A DNA stretch of 64,000 nt from Defluviitalea raffinosedens (GCF_016908775.1 NZ_JAFBEP010000001.1:1-64000); one strand, 5' to 3'. Shown: positions 50,451 through 58,873, numbered from the stretch's first letter. Notes: generated by a model from the sequence alone, not told the origin. Numbers and translations: made by a program.

Positions 50451-50463
50451 TAATCATATAATA
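50436..50463 (+). promoter_or_regulatory. sigma-K-like promoter (rightward)
   Basis: AC (50436-50437), 17 bases, then CATATAATA (50455-50463), 31 bp before the ATG at 50495. A good match to AC-N16/17-CATANNNTA. Confidence 0.5.
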
Positions 50464-50494
50464 ATTTTAGAAGTTCTATGAGGTAGGTGTTGAT

Positions 50495-50704
50495 ATGAAA
50501 AAAGAATATGAAAAAGAAAAATTGCTGCTTCTGAACGAAATGATCTTTTTGTTCTTTTTCCTGCTTTTATTTGATAAGGATAAAACATTGGCTGATGAAA
50601 AGCTCTTCTTTGCTCTTATCGTATTTTACGTCTTATTCGTAATCGATCTGTCCCAACAAGCAAATGCTAAATTACGTAAAGGAAATGTAAAATCAAATAC
50701 GTAA
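50495..50704 (+). CDS. 69-residue membrane protein
   Basis: A charged N-terminus KKEYEKEKLLLLNE, a first hydrophobic segment MIFLFFFLLLF (about 16-26), a polar DKDKTLADEK loop, a second segment LFFALIVFYVLFVIDL, and a basic tail. The loop-flanked FLFFFLLLF motif recalls the 47847 and 49564 proteins. The ribosome site AGGTAGGTG is moderate. No terminator follows, and the 50798 gene may be partly co-transcribed. Function unknown. Confidence 0.68.
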   Translation: MKKEYEKEKLLLLNEMIFLFFFLLLFDKDKTLADEKLFFALIVFYVLFVIDLSQQANAKLRKGNVKSNT

Positions 50705-50737
50705 AGACTGTCATGTTTTTGCTGGTTTGGACATAAG

Positions 50738-50746
50738 CATATTATA
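50738..50746 (+). promoter_or_regulatory. sigma-K-like -10 element of the 50798 gene
   Basis: CATATTATA fits CATANNNTA, 52 bp before the ATG at 50798. No AC at the expected distance. Confidence 0.35.
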
Positions 50747-50797
50747 ACTGTAAAGTAACAAATGGACTTTAATATACTAAACAGAGGAGGCAGCCCT

Positions 50798-51580
50798 ATG
50801 AAAGAGGAGAACCAAGAACCTACCGATGTTTCTGAAGATCAAAGTAATGATGAATTAGATGTTTCTAAACTCCTTGAGATGGCAAAACTTTTTTCAGCGC
50901 TCATGGCTAATGATAAAGAGGAGGATGAAGTTAATAGCAAAGATGAAAACAAGGATGAAGTTAAAGTTAATCAAGATACTGAAACCAATGCAAAGTCAGA
51001 GCCAAACAACATCTTTCAACTATTGGAAATGGCAAAACTCTTCTCAAAACTAATGGGGAATAACACGGTGCAAAATTCACCGTCTCAAATACCTGGTACA
51101 GCTCCTATAGTATACCCTTCCTCTGCTATTTTGTTTGATGAAACCCTGCATACCCCTCAAATGAAAGTAATAAAGGCTGCTATTCCCTATCTGAAACTCC
51201 ATCATCAAAGGGTTCTTGGGGTTTTTGTCAAATTCTTGGAATTTAAAAAAGCAGTGGATCTATATAAACATAATAACAGTCCTTTATCCATAAAAAGCCT
51301 CGAAGAAAATCCCAATTGGAAAATAGATATGTTAAATTCCATCCGTCCTCACTGTACTGAAGAAAAGCAATGCATGGTAGATATGGTGATGAAGGTCATC
51401 GATATAGAAGAACTTATGAAAAAAATGCATTCCTTAAAGTATACTCAAGCAGACAATCCTCAAGCAAATATTCAGCAATCCAATCAAAGGCAAGCACTTA
51501 TTCAAGCTCTGTCTCCTATGTTAAACGAGAAGCAAAAGCAAATGCTGGATTTACTGACTACTTTCATGGGACCTGCGTAA
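50798..51580 (+). CDS. acidic helical protein with duplicated LLEMAKLFSxLM motif
   Basis: A 260-residue soluble protein. An internal duplication LLEMAKLFSALM (25-36) and LLEMAKLFSKLM (75-86) is separated by an acidic Asp/Glu/Lys linker. The second half contains three helical modules of the type L-x-x-(A/I)-x-P: VIKAAIPYLKLHHQ, MLNSIRPHCTEEKQ and LIQALSPMLNEKQK. Related modules occur in the neighbouring 49830 and 51610 proteins. The ATG follows AGAGGAGG. No signal peptide or known domain; a structural role in the spore coat is plausible. Confidence 0.75.
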   Translation: MKEENQEPTDVSEDQSNDELDVSKLLEMAKLFSALMANDKEEDEVNSKDENKDEVKVNQDTETNAKSEPNNIFQLLEMAKLFSKLMGNNTVQNSPSQIPGTAPIVYPSSAILFDETLHTPQMKVIKAAIPYLKLHHQRVLGVFVKFLEFKKAVDLYKHNNSPLSIKSLEENPNWKIDMLNSIRPHCTEEKQCMVDMVMKVIDIEELMKKMHSLKYTQADNPQANIQQSNQRQALIQALSPMLNEKQKQMLDLLTTFMGPA

Positions 51581-51609
51581 ATATGATCTGAATTAAAGGA
51601 GGTTTGATC

Positions 51610-51870
51610 ATGGGAAAGGATATTTTAAATGAATTGGATCCTGATATGGTCAAGGAAGTAAAAGAAGTGATGGAGAGCCTTAAAGGCAAATCAGAACAGG
51701 AAATATTAGAAAGCCTTGTTAAACTGGCAGCACAAAAAAGGAAATCCAATAAAAAGCTCACAAAAGAGCAAAGTACAGCGATTCTTCAAGCAATGAAAGA
51801 AGCTCTTCCTCCAAATCAAAGAAAAAAATTCGAAGCCTTACTTCAAATGATGCAAATGATGAATATGTAG
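51610..51870 (+). CDS. small helical Lys/Met-rich protein
   Basis: An 86-residue charged helical protein. It carries a C-terminal module AILQAMKEALPPNQRKKFEALLQMMQMMNM, related to the LxxIxP modules of the two preceding genes, and an N-terminal ELDPDMVKEVKEVMESL. The start is ATG 51610, after AAAGGAGG; a TTG six bases upstream is closer to that site. Lies 29 bases after the 50798 gene and shares its transcript. A terminator follows. Function unknown. Confidence 0.75.
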   Translation: MGKDILNELDPDMVKEVKEVMESLKGKSEQEILESLVKLAAQKRKSNKKLTKEQSTAILQAMKEALPPNQRKKFEALLQMMQMMNM

Positions 51871-51871
51871 T

Positions 51872-51902
51872 AAAAGCTATAGGAATGTCCCTATAGCTTT
51901 TT
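51872..51902 (+). terminator. terminator of the 50798-51610 operon
   Basis: A 12-bp stem AAAAGCTATAGG / CCTATAGCTTTT followed by T's, overlapping the end of the 51610 gene by none; perfect stem with a six-base loop. Confidence 0.82.
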
Positions 51903-51928
51903 ATATCACAATAAGATTATTGAATTGG

Positions 51929-52144
51929 TTAATATACTTCATAAAATTCATCTTCATCGAATCCTGATTCGTAGTCTCTGGTCCAATCTTTCTTTCGAGC
52001 AGTACTATTCGATAACTTCACTCTTCCCTTCTTTTTATTCCTTCCAGCTTCCAGTTCCATTTCTTTTCTCTTCTGCGCCTCTGCTTCCTTCTGAAGTCTC
52101 TTCATTCTCTCATAGCGATCAAATTCTGTTTCTTTCTTTGACAC
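51929..52144 (-). CDS. small highly charged protein
   Basis: A 71-residue very polar protein: a helical, Lys/Glu/Arg-rich N-terminal half (SKKETEFDRYERMKRLQKE), a basic middle KKKGRVKLS, and an acidic C-terminal FDEDEFYEVY. No hydrophobic segment. Starts with GTG after AGGAGGAG. No recognised family; could be a nucleic-acid-binding or spore-related small protein. Single-gene unit. Confidence 0.65.
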   Translation of the reverse strand: MSKKETEFDRYERMKRLQKEAEAQKRKEMELEAGRNKKKGRVKLSNSTARKKDWTRDYESGFDEDEFYEVY

Positions 52145-52266
52145 TACTATTCTCCTCCTATTAATGATTAAAACAATACTATTATATTATTATTCATAAA
52201 TAGGAGTCCTGTCAATATCCAAAAGAAAAATCCTCAATTTTTTTCTATTATTTTACATTTAAAATA

Positions 52267-53115
52267 TTATCTGTAAGCTGCAGGAATAAAATATTCGAAA
52301 GTCCCTCCCTGATTGATTTCACCAAAAAAGCGATAAGCTGGTTCTACAAGAAAGTTTTGATCTTTGGATTTTGTATAGACCAGTTCTGCCTGGCGAATAT
52401 CTACTATGAGATTCTCTCCGTCAATCGGTACCTTTTCTAATTCATTATAAGCTTCTTTTATGGATTTAACAGACACAGTTTCATTGGATTTATAAATGAG
52501 CTGGTAACACTGAAGTTCTAATATTTCTCCGCTATAGCTTATATTTGCCTGTGTACAATAGCCATAATTTAAAATCCCTTCTAAAGTATTCACAAACCGT
52601 AGGTGATACATATTTTGATCCGGTATATCTTCTATAATGCTTTTTTGATGATGGCAAGCCAGATTTAAGGATTCTATAAATTCCATTACGCCTTCTATGG
52701 CTTTTTCTTTTGAAATTTTAGCATCCACATTTTCGTTTTTTCTCAACCTATTATATTTTATGACGCCTTCATTTTTGGAAACGATAAGCCGTTTTTCAGC
52801 ATCTTCGATGATATACTCTGTTGGATTTTCTTTAACAGGATTCTTTATATCTAATTTTTCTCTGTAAAATTCCGCATCTTCTAAAGTCTTTTCTATACCC
52901 CGAACTTCATAGGTCTTCATACGGCTAATCAGATGATTTTCCAGACGAATATTTAGGTCATATACTACCTTTTGAGGAGGATTGAATATACCACCTACCG
53001 TACTGTTCATAAGCATTCCAGGCAAAAGACCGCTGTTTTCACTGAGATAATATAGAAAGGGTATGCCAATAATGGTAAACAGGATTAGAAACCAGTTTAT
53101 TTTTCGCACATCCAT
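52267..53115 (-). CDS. YycI-like membrane-anchored protein
   Basis: A 282-residue protein with an N-terminal membrane helix (INWFLILFTIIGIPFLYYL, residues 6-24) and an extracellular alpha/beta body with repeated SIKEAYNELE-type helices and long strands, as in YycH/YycI. YycI normally controls the WalK kinase and is encoded with walRK; no such genes are here. The family call is tentative. GGAG precedes the ATG. A stand-alone gene; possible relatives are other PepSY-like lipoprotein domains. Confidence 0.6.
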   Translation of the reverse strand: MDVRKINWFLILFTIIGIPFLYYLSENSGLLPGMLMNSTVGGIFNPPQKVVYDLNIRLENHLISRMKTYEVRGIEKTLEDAEFYREKLDIKNPVKENPTEYIIEDAEKRLIVSKNEGVIKYNRLRKNENVDAKISKEKAIEGVMEFIESLNLACHHQKSIIEDIPDQNMYHLRFVNTLEGILNYGYCTQANISYSGEILELQCYQLIYKSNETVSVKSIKEAYNELEKVPIDGENLIVDIRQAELVYTKSKDQNFLVEPAYRFFGEINQGGTFEYFIPAAYR

Positions 53116-53134
53116 AGCTAGTCTCCTTTATAAC

Positions 53135-53162
53135 AAAAGGTATGGCGTTCACCATACCTTTT
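53135..53162. terminator. terminator of the CBS-domain gene
   Basis: A perfect 11-bp stem AAAAGGTATGG / CCATACCTTTT just past the stop at 53165, ending in TTTTGTT on the minus strand. Confidence 0.78.
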
Positions 53163-53164
53163 AT

Positions 53165-53599
53165 TTATTGAAAATCAGGCATACTGGGTGTTGAAATGTT
53201 TTTTAAGGCATCTTCGGCTTCATCCTGGAGCTGCCTTTGTGTTGCCAAGTCCCCTAAAGAAACCATTCCAACAATTTTGCCATCTTCTACTACTGGAATT
53301 CTTCTGATTTGATTTTCTGCCATTAAACGGGCTACCTCGTCTACATCCATATCCGGAGTACAGGTCACCACATTATCAGTCATCACATCTTTACATAATG
53401 TATTATTTACATCCTGGCCTTCTGCAACATTGCGAAGGACGATATCTCGGTCTGTAATAATACCGACGATTTCATCTCCACTACGTACAGGAACAGCACC
53501 TACGTTAGCATCCCTCATAATCTGAGAAGCTTTTAAAACAGATTCTTCTTCGTCTACAGCAAGTATATTCTGAGTCATTATATCTCTAACTTTCATCAT
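53165..53599 (-). CDS. CBS-domain pair protein
   Basis: A 144-residue protein made of two CBS domains (about 8-58 and 72-122): VRDIMTQNILAVDEEES...VGAVPVRSGDEIVGIITDRDIV and VMTDNVVTCTPDMDV...IRRIPVVEDGKIVGMVSLGDL. A CBS pair binds adenosine nucleotides such as AMP or ATP and senses energy state. No fused effector domain. The two first codons ATGATG both fit the GGAGGG site, so the start could be 53596. Similar small proteins occur as YhcV-type proteins. Confidence 0.9.
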   Translation of the reverse strand: MMKVRDIMTQNILAVDEEESVLKASQIMRDANVGAVPVRSGDEIVGIITDRDIVLRNVAEGQDVNNTLCKDVMTDNVVTCTPDMDVDEVARLMAENQIRRIPVVEDGKIVGMVSLGDLATQRQLQDEAEDALKNISTPSMPDFQ

Positions 53600-53735
53600 T
53601 GTCCCTCCATAATAATGATTTCTTTATTATTTTGGGCAATATCATTGTAAAATATGTATAGACTAAATTTAATGTTTTTTCATTAAAAAAAGAGCCTTGC
53701 ACCAGCAAATTTCATTTGCTGATGCAAAAGCCCTT

Positions 53736-56150
53736 TTATTTTACAACTAAGTTTACAATCTTTCCTGGCACATAGATTTCTTTTACGATGTTTTTGCCGT
53801 CCAGTTTGCCTTCTACCAAAGCTTTTGCTTTTTCTAGTACCGATTCTTTGGATTCGTTAAGATCCACTTCGATGGTGCTTCTTAATTTGCCATTCACCTG
53901 AACAGCAATTTCAATAGTGTCTTCTTTCATCTTTTGTTCGTCATAGGTTGGCCATGTTTCTTTAAACACAGATTCTGTATGACCGGTCATCTCCCATAAT
54001 TCTTCTGCAACATGAGGAATAAATGGAGCCAGTAAAACGATGAGGGTTTCTATAGTTTCTTGATCCAGTCCATTAGATGCTTTGGCGATATTTGCCAATT
54101 TATTGGTATATTCCATAAATCCGCTGACTACGGTATTCAGATGGAAGTCTTCCATTCTGGTTGTAATTTCATAAACCAGTTTATGTCTTGTTCTTTCCAT
54201 TTCTCTGGTAGGTTCTACATAAGCATCTTTGTTTTCTGTAATCAGCTTCCAAACTTTGTTAATAAAACGATATACTCCGTCAATTCCTCTGTCATCCCAT
54301 TCGGAATCCAATTCAGGAGGCCCTACGAATAATTCATACATACGAAGAGAATCGGCACCGTATCTTTCTACCAATTCATCCGGGGATACGACATTTCCTT
54401 TGGATTTACTCATTTTCGCCCCATTTTTCGTAATCATTCCCTGGTTAAACAGGCGTTTAAAGGGTTCTTCAAAATCTACTACACCGATATCGTATAAGAA
54501 TTTTGTATAGAATCGTGCATAGAGAAGATGAAGTACCGCATGCTCGATACCACCTACATAAATATCTACAGGCAGCCATTTTTGCATCATTTCTTTACTT
54601 ACCAATTCTTTATCATTATGAGGATCGGCATATCTTAAGAAATACCATGAAGAACCTGCCCACTGAGGCATTGTATTGGTTTCTCTCTTAGCAGGGCCAC
54701 CGCATTTTGGACAAGTGGTGTTCACCCATTCTTCAATCGCTGCCAATGGTGATTCTCCTGTTCCTGTAGGTTCATAGGATTCTACTTCCGGAAGGGTAAC
54801 TGGAAGCTGATCTTCGGGTACTGCTACTGCACCACATTTTTCACAATGAACGATAGGAATAGGTTCTCCCCAATATCTTTGTCTTGAAAATACCCAGTCT
54901 CTTAATTTATAATTTACTGTTTTCTTGCCTATGCCATGTTCCTGAAGGTAATTTGCTATAACTTCCTTAGCTTCTTTGGAAGAAATACCGTCAAATATTC
55001 CGGAATTAATCATCACTCCATCTTCTGTATAGGGTTCTATAAGTTCTACGGCTTCTCCTCCTTCCTTTTTAATGACCTGAATAATAGGAAGGTTGAATTT
55101 CTTAGCAAAAGCAAAGTCTCTTTCGTCATGGGCGGGTACACACATAATTGCGCCTGTACCATAATCTGCTAATACATAATCAGAAATCCAAATTGGAATT
55201 TTAGCCCCGTTAAGAGGATTAATTGCATATCTTCCGGTAAATACTCCTGTTTTCTCTTTGTCCGCCATACGGTCTACGGAAGATTTGGTTGAAGCCTGGA
55301 ACACATATTCTTCCACTGCTTGCTTTTGCTCTTCAGTGGTGATTTCAGGTACACTTTCATGTTCAGGCGCTAAAACCATAAATGTCGCTCCATAGAGTGT
55401 ATCCGGTCTTGTGGTAAAGACTTTAATCTGTTTGTCTAAACCATCTACTTTGAAATCAATCTCTGCGCCATAACTTTTTCCAATCCAGTCAGTCTGCATT
55501 TTCTTTACTTTCTCAGGCCAGTCCAAGTCCTGCAAATCATTGAGCAGTCTTTCTGCATAAGCCGTAATCTTTAACATCCATTGACGCAGATTCTTCTTAG
55601 TGACTAAAGAACCGCAACGTTCACAGGTGCCGCCTACAACTTCTTCGTTGGCAAGACCTGTTTTACAACTGGGGCACCAGTTAATTGGCATTTCCTTTTC
55701 ATAAGCCAGCCCTTTTTCAAACATTTTTACAAAAATCCATTGGGTCCATTTATAGTAATCTGGATCTGTTGTGTTCACTTCTCTGTCCCAATCATAAATA
55801 GCACTGATTTCATGGAGTTGTCTTTTGAAGTTCGCTATGTTTCTGGCAGTTCCTACTTTAGGATGGATACCTTTTTTGATGGCATCATTTTCTGCCGGTA
55901 ACCCAAAAGCATCCCAGCCCATAGGATGAAGCACATAGTAATTTTGCAATACTTTATAGCGACTCCATACATCACTAAGCACATAGCCTCTCCAGTGTCC
56001 TACATGAAGTCCGTTTCCTGAAGGATAAGGAAACATGTCTAAGCAATAATATTTCTTCTTATCAGGTCCATCTTGATTAATGGGATTCTTTTCCCATCTT
56101 TCACGCCATTTTTTTTCAATAGCTTTATGATCGTAGCGTATGTTACTCAA
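53736..56150 (-). CDS. leuS: leucyl-tRNA synthetase
   Basis: An 804-residue class I synthetase that charges tRNA-Leu. The HIGH motif appears as GLHVGHWRG near residue 48, the CP1 editing domain, KMSKSKGN near 578 and the C-terminal anticodon-binding region are all present. Starts with TTG at 56150, after AGGAGG eight bases upstream; the only nearby ATG opens a four-codon frame that ends at once. Expression is probably controlled by the T-box leader at 56264-56530. Confidence 0.96.
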   Translation of the reverse strand: MSNIRYDHKAIEKKWRERWEKNPINQDGPDKKKYYCLDMFPYPSGNGLHVGHWRGYVLSDVWSRYKVLQNYYVLHPMGWDAFGLPAENDAIKKGIHPKVGTARNIANFKRQLHEISAIYDWDREVNTTDPDYYKWTQWIFVKMFEKGLAYEKEMPINWCPSCKTGLANEEVVGGTCERCGSLVTKKNLRQWMLKITAYAERLLNDLQDLDWPEKVKKMQTDWIGKSYGAEIDFKVDGLDKQIKVFTTRPDTLYGATFMVLAPEHESVPEITTEEQKQAVEEYVFQASTKSSVDRMADKEKTGVFTGRYAINPLNGAKIPIWISDYVLADYGTGAIMCVPAHDERDFAFAKKFNLPIIQVIKKEGGEAVELIEPYTEDGVMINSGIFDGISSKEAKEVIANYLQEHGIGKKTVNYKLRDWVFSRQRYWGEPIPIVHCEKCGAVAVPEDQLPVTLPEVESYEPTGTGESPLAAIEEWVNTTCPKCGGPAKRETNTMPQWAGSSWYFLRYADPHNDKELVSKEMMQKWLPVDIYVGGIEHAVLHLLYARFYTKFLYDIGVVDFEEPFKRLFNQGMITKNGAKMSKSKGNVVSPDELVERYGADSLRMYELFVGPPELDSEWDDRGIDGVYRFINKVWKLITENKDAYVEPTREMERTRHKLVYEITTRMEDFHLNTVVSGFMEYTNKLANIAKASNGLDQETIETLIVLLAPFIPHVAEELWEMTGHTESVFKETWPTYDEQKMKEDTIEIAVQVNGKLRSTIEVDLNESKESVLEKAKALVEGKLDGKNIVKEIYVPGKIVNLVVK

Positions 56151-56192
56151 AATCCATTCCTCCTAATAATGCAAATTATGTAACATCATAAT

Positions 56193-56263
56193 AAAAGAAT
56201 TTGCTTGCGAAACTCTCGCATGTAATTAAAAGAGTTTCACTTGCGAAACTTTCGCATATAATT
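56193..56263. repeat. two-copy 35/36-bp tandem repeat
   Basis: Units at 56193-56227 and 56228-56263 share the core CTTGCGAAACTYTCGCAT followed by RTAATT. About 31 of 36 positions agree. Each unit contains the small inverted repeat GCGAAACTCTCGC. They lie between the T-box terminator and leuS, in the transcribed leader. Confidence 0.55.
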
Positions 56264-56299
56264 AAAAAAACCTTTCGTCTTAGTTAGAGACGAAAGGTT
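56264..56299 (-). terminator. T-box terminator of leuS leader
   Basis: A 12-bp stem AACCTTTCGTCT / AGACGAAAGGTT followed by TTTTTTT on the minus strand. Its 5' arm is preceded by the T-box sequence, so it competes with the antiterminator. Confidence 0.9.
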
Positions 56300-56530
56300 A
56301 CTCCGCGGTACCACTCTAGTTTATTCTCTATACGAGAATACACTTATGATATGTATTTGACATACATATCTTTCCTTTAACGGGGATACCGTCGCCACCT
56401 ACTCCAATTTCAGCGGGAGACTCCAAGGGGAGTTCAGTATTTCTCGATACTGTTTTGCACCACCCAACAGCTCTCTAAAATCTCTGAAATACCTACTAAT
56501 CCTTTTCATTGTCTTTACTGATATTTTTTG
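56264..56530 (-). ncRNA. T-box riboswitch (leucine) upstream of leuS
   Basis: The minus strand carries the T-box core TGGTACCGCGGAG (56301-56313), the terminator at 56264-56299 and a stem I region whose base pairs TTTCAG / CTGAAA. A candidate Leu specifier CTC lies at 56430-56432, in GAACTCCC just before the stem I 3' side. Uncharged tRNA-Leu would bind the leader and favour the antiterminator. It fits the 420-bp gap between leuS and the EF-G-like gene. The leader start is estimated from the promoter at 56536-56564. Confidence 0.9.
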
Positions 56531-56535
56531 AGGCA

Positions 56536-56564
56536 ATTGTATCATATTGAATTGAAAAATGCAA
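56536..56564 (-). promoter_or_regulatory. sigma-A promoter of leuS
   Basis: The minus strand shows TTGCAT (56559-56564), a 17-bp spacer and TACAAT (56536-56541), placing transcription start at about 56529, just before the T-box. Confidence 0.7.
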
Positions 56565-56570
56565 GGTATA

Positions 56571-58646
56571 TTAAGCTTCTTTCTTTCTTGCTTCGATCAC
56601 CTTTTGCTGTACATCGTGAGGTGCTTCTTCGTATCTGTCAAACTTCATGGTGAAGCTTCCTCTTGCCTGGGTCATGGAACGAAGGTCCGTTGCATATTTA
56701 AACATTTCGGCCATAGGCACTTCTGCATCAATCTGTTGATATTTGCCTTTTGGCGCCATCCCTAAGATTCTTCCTCTTCGTTTATTAAGATCTCCCATAA
56801 TGTCCCCTGTATATTCATCCGGAACAGTTACAGTAACTTTTACAATGGGCTCTAAAATCACAGGTTTAGCTTTTAAAAGCCCTTCTTTAAAAGCAATGGA
56901 AGTAGCAATCTTGAATGCCATTTCGGAAGAATCTACAGGGTGATAAGAACCATCAACCAAAGTAGCCTTTAGCCCAACCACTGGATATCCTGCCAGTACT
57001 CCATGTTTAACACTTTCCTGAAGACCTTTTTCTACTGCGGGGAAATATTGCTTTGGAACAGCTCCACCAAAAATCTTTTCTTCAAAAATATACGGAACTT
57101 CCAGATTACCTGAAGGCTCAAACTCCATCCAAACATCTCCGTATTGACCATGCCCACCGGACTGCTTTTTATGTTTTCCTTGAACTTTAACTTTACCTTT
57201 AATAGTTTCTCTGTAAGGAATAGTAGGAGGTAGTAATTCAACTTCTATCTTAAATTTAGATTTAAGTTTGTTAATAATCACATCCAGATGCTGTTCGCCT
57301 ATACCATAGATGATTTCTTCATGGGTTTCTTTATCTAAGAAGATGTGGAAAGTCGGATCTTCTTCCATAAGTCTCTGAAGCCCTGAAGACATTTTTTCTT
57401 CGTCACCTTTTCCTTTCGGAAATACAGCCATCTGCATGAGGGATTCAGGAAACTCTATTGGAGGATAAATGATCGGTTTACTAGGATCGGATAAAGTATC
57501 TCCTGTCATCGTATCATGAAGTTTTGCAACTGCCCCTATGTCTCCTGAATTAAGCTCTGATACTTCAATTTGCTCTTTACCTTTAAGTACGTAAATGTGG
57601 GAGATTTTTTCTTCAACGTCTTTATTTCCATTATATAAAACGGAATCTGCCTTCAGTTTTCCTGAGTACACTTTGAATATAGAGAGCCTTCCAATATAAG
57701 GGTCTACAATGGTCTTGAAAACGAATACAGAAGTTGGTTCATCCACAGCACATTTTCTCTCTTCGTCTTTTTCTGTCTTTGGATTTTTTCCTTTTAGAAC
57801 AGCATGAACTTCTGATGGATTTGGCATGTACTCAATGATCGAGTTAAGCAGAACACGAATTCCTGTATTGTTCAGTGCTGTACCACATAATACAGGTACG
57901 ATGCTTCCATCCAACACTCCTTTATGCAGGGCTTCCTGGATTTCTTCCAAAGTGAATTCTTCTTCATTAAAATATTTCTCCATCAATTCTTCTGAAGTTT
58001 CTGCCACTGCTTCCAGGATCATATTTCTGACAGGATCAATTTCATCTTCCATGCCTTCAGGAATATCACAAGGAACAACTGTACCATTGGCAAATCTTCT
58101 TCCTTCCATCTTAACCACATTTACAAAGCCTGCAAATCGCTCATTTTCTTTAAAGGGTACCTGGAAGGGCGCGATACATTTTCCAAATTTTTCTTTCAGC
58201 TCTTCCAATATTTTAGGTAAATTAGCATGTTCATCATCCATAGCATTCACAAAAATCATTCTGGGAAGATTTGCTTCTTCTGCGTATTCCCAAGCTTTCT
58301 CTGTTCCTACTTCTATGCCGGATTTGGCAGACACAACGATAATGGCTGAATCTGCAGCACGGACTGCCTGCTTTACTTCTCCTACAAAATCAAAATATCC
58401 CGGTGTATCTAAAATATTAATTTTGGCATCTTTCCACTCAACAGGAATAATAGATGTATTAATACTAAACTTTCTTCTTATTTCTTCAGGGTCATAATCA
58501 CTTACGGTATTGCCTTCATCAACTTTTCCCTGTCTTTTAATTTGCCCTGTAACATATAACATTGCTTCTGCTATAGTAGTCTTTCCACATCCCCCGTGAC
58601 CCAAAAGTACAACATTTCGAATTTGATCCATGGTATAGGTTTTCAT
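56571..58646 (-). CDS. EF-G-like GTPase (second translocase homologue)
   Basis: A 691-residue translation-factor GTPase with domains I-V of EF-G. Walker A is GHGGCGKTT (canonical EF-G has AHIDAGKTT) and the G4 motif is VNAMDD in place of NKMD, so this is the EF-G2-like group, not the main fusA. The G3 motif DTPGYFDF replaces DTPGHVDF, without the catalytic His. Such proteins are found beside the normal EF-G in many Firmicutes; the function is not settled. GGGGGAGG precedes the ATG. Confidence 0.9.
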   Translation of the reverse strand: MKTYTMDQIRNVVLLGHGGCGKTTIAEAMLYVTGQIKRQGKVDEGNTVSDYDPEEIRRKFSINTSIIPVEWKDAKINILDTPGYFDFVGEVKQAVRAADSAIIVVSAKSGIEVGTEKAWEYAEEANLPRMIFVNAMDDEHANLPKILEELKEKFGKCIAPFQVPFKENERFAGFVNVVKMEGRRFANGTVVPCDIPEGMEDEIDPVRNMILEAVAETSEELMEKYFNEEEFTLEEIQEALHKGVLDGSIVPVLCGTALNNTGIRVLLNSIIEYMPNPSEVHAVLKGKNPKTEKDEERKCAVDEPTSVFVFKTIVDPYIGRLSIFKVYSGKLKADSVLYNGNKDVEEKISHIYVLKGKEQIEVSELNSGDIGAVAKLHDTMTGDTLSDPSKPIIYPPIEFPESLMQMAVFPKGKGDEEKMSSGLQRLMEEDPTFHIFLDKETHEEIIYGIGEQHLDVIINKLKSKFKIEVELLPPTIPYRETIKGKVKVQGKHKKQSGGHGQYGDVWMEFEPSGNLEVPYIFEEKIFGGAVPKQYFPAVEKGLQESVKHGVLAGYPVVGLKATLVDGSYHPVDSSEMAFKIATSIAFKEGLLKAKPVILEPIVKVTVTVPDEYTGDIMGDLNKRRGRILGMAPKGKYQQIDAEVPMAEMFKYATDLRSMTQARGSFTMKFDRYEEAPHDVQQKVIEARKKEA

Positions 58647-58844
58647 TGAAGTTTCCTCCCCCGTTATATTTTTACAAAGTCTTCACAATAGACTTCATTT
58701 TCAGTATATTTATTATATTCTACGCGAAAGCAAGATTTCCTTCTTGATTTTAATATTTTTATCCAAATCCTTTATTCCATTCATCTTATTTTTATGTATT
58801 TGCTTCTAATAATATTGTACATATTTTTTTATATTCTCTCATAA

Positions 58845-58873
58845 TTGACACACATACTTTATAAGTGTAAAAT
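58845..58873 (+). promoter_or_regulatory. sigma-A promoter of the aromatic operon
   Basis: TTGACA (58845-58850), a 17-bp spacer and TAAAAT (58868-58873), 58 bp before the ATG at 58932. The short leader contains the weak hairpin AAACATT / AATGTTT. Confidence 0.7.

Noticed and set aside
57826-58497. A 223-codon open frame antisense to the EF-G-like gene
   Set aside because: Serine-rich translation typical of the antisense of a coding gene, no ribosome site, and the EF-G-like gene is intact on the other strand.
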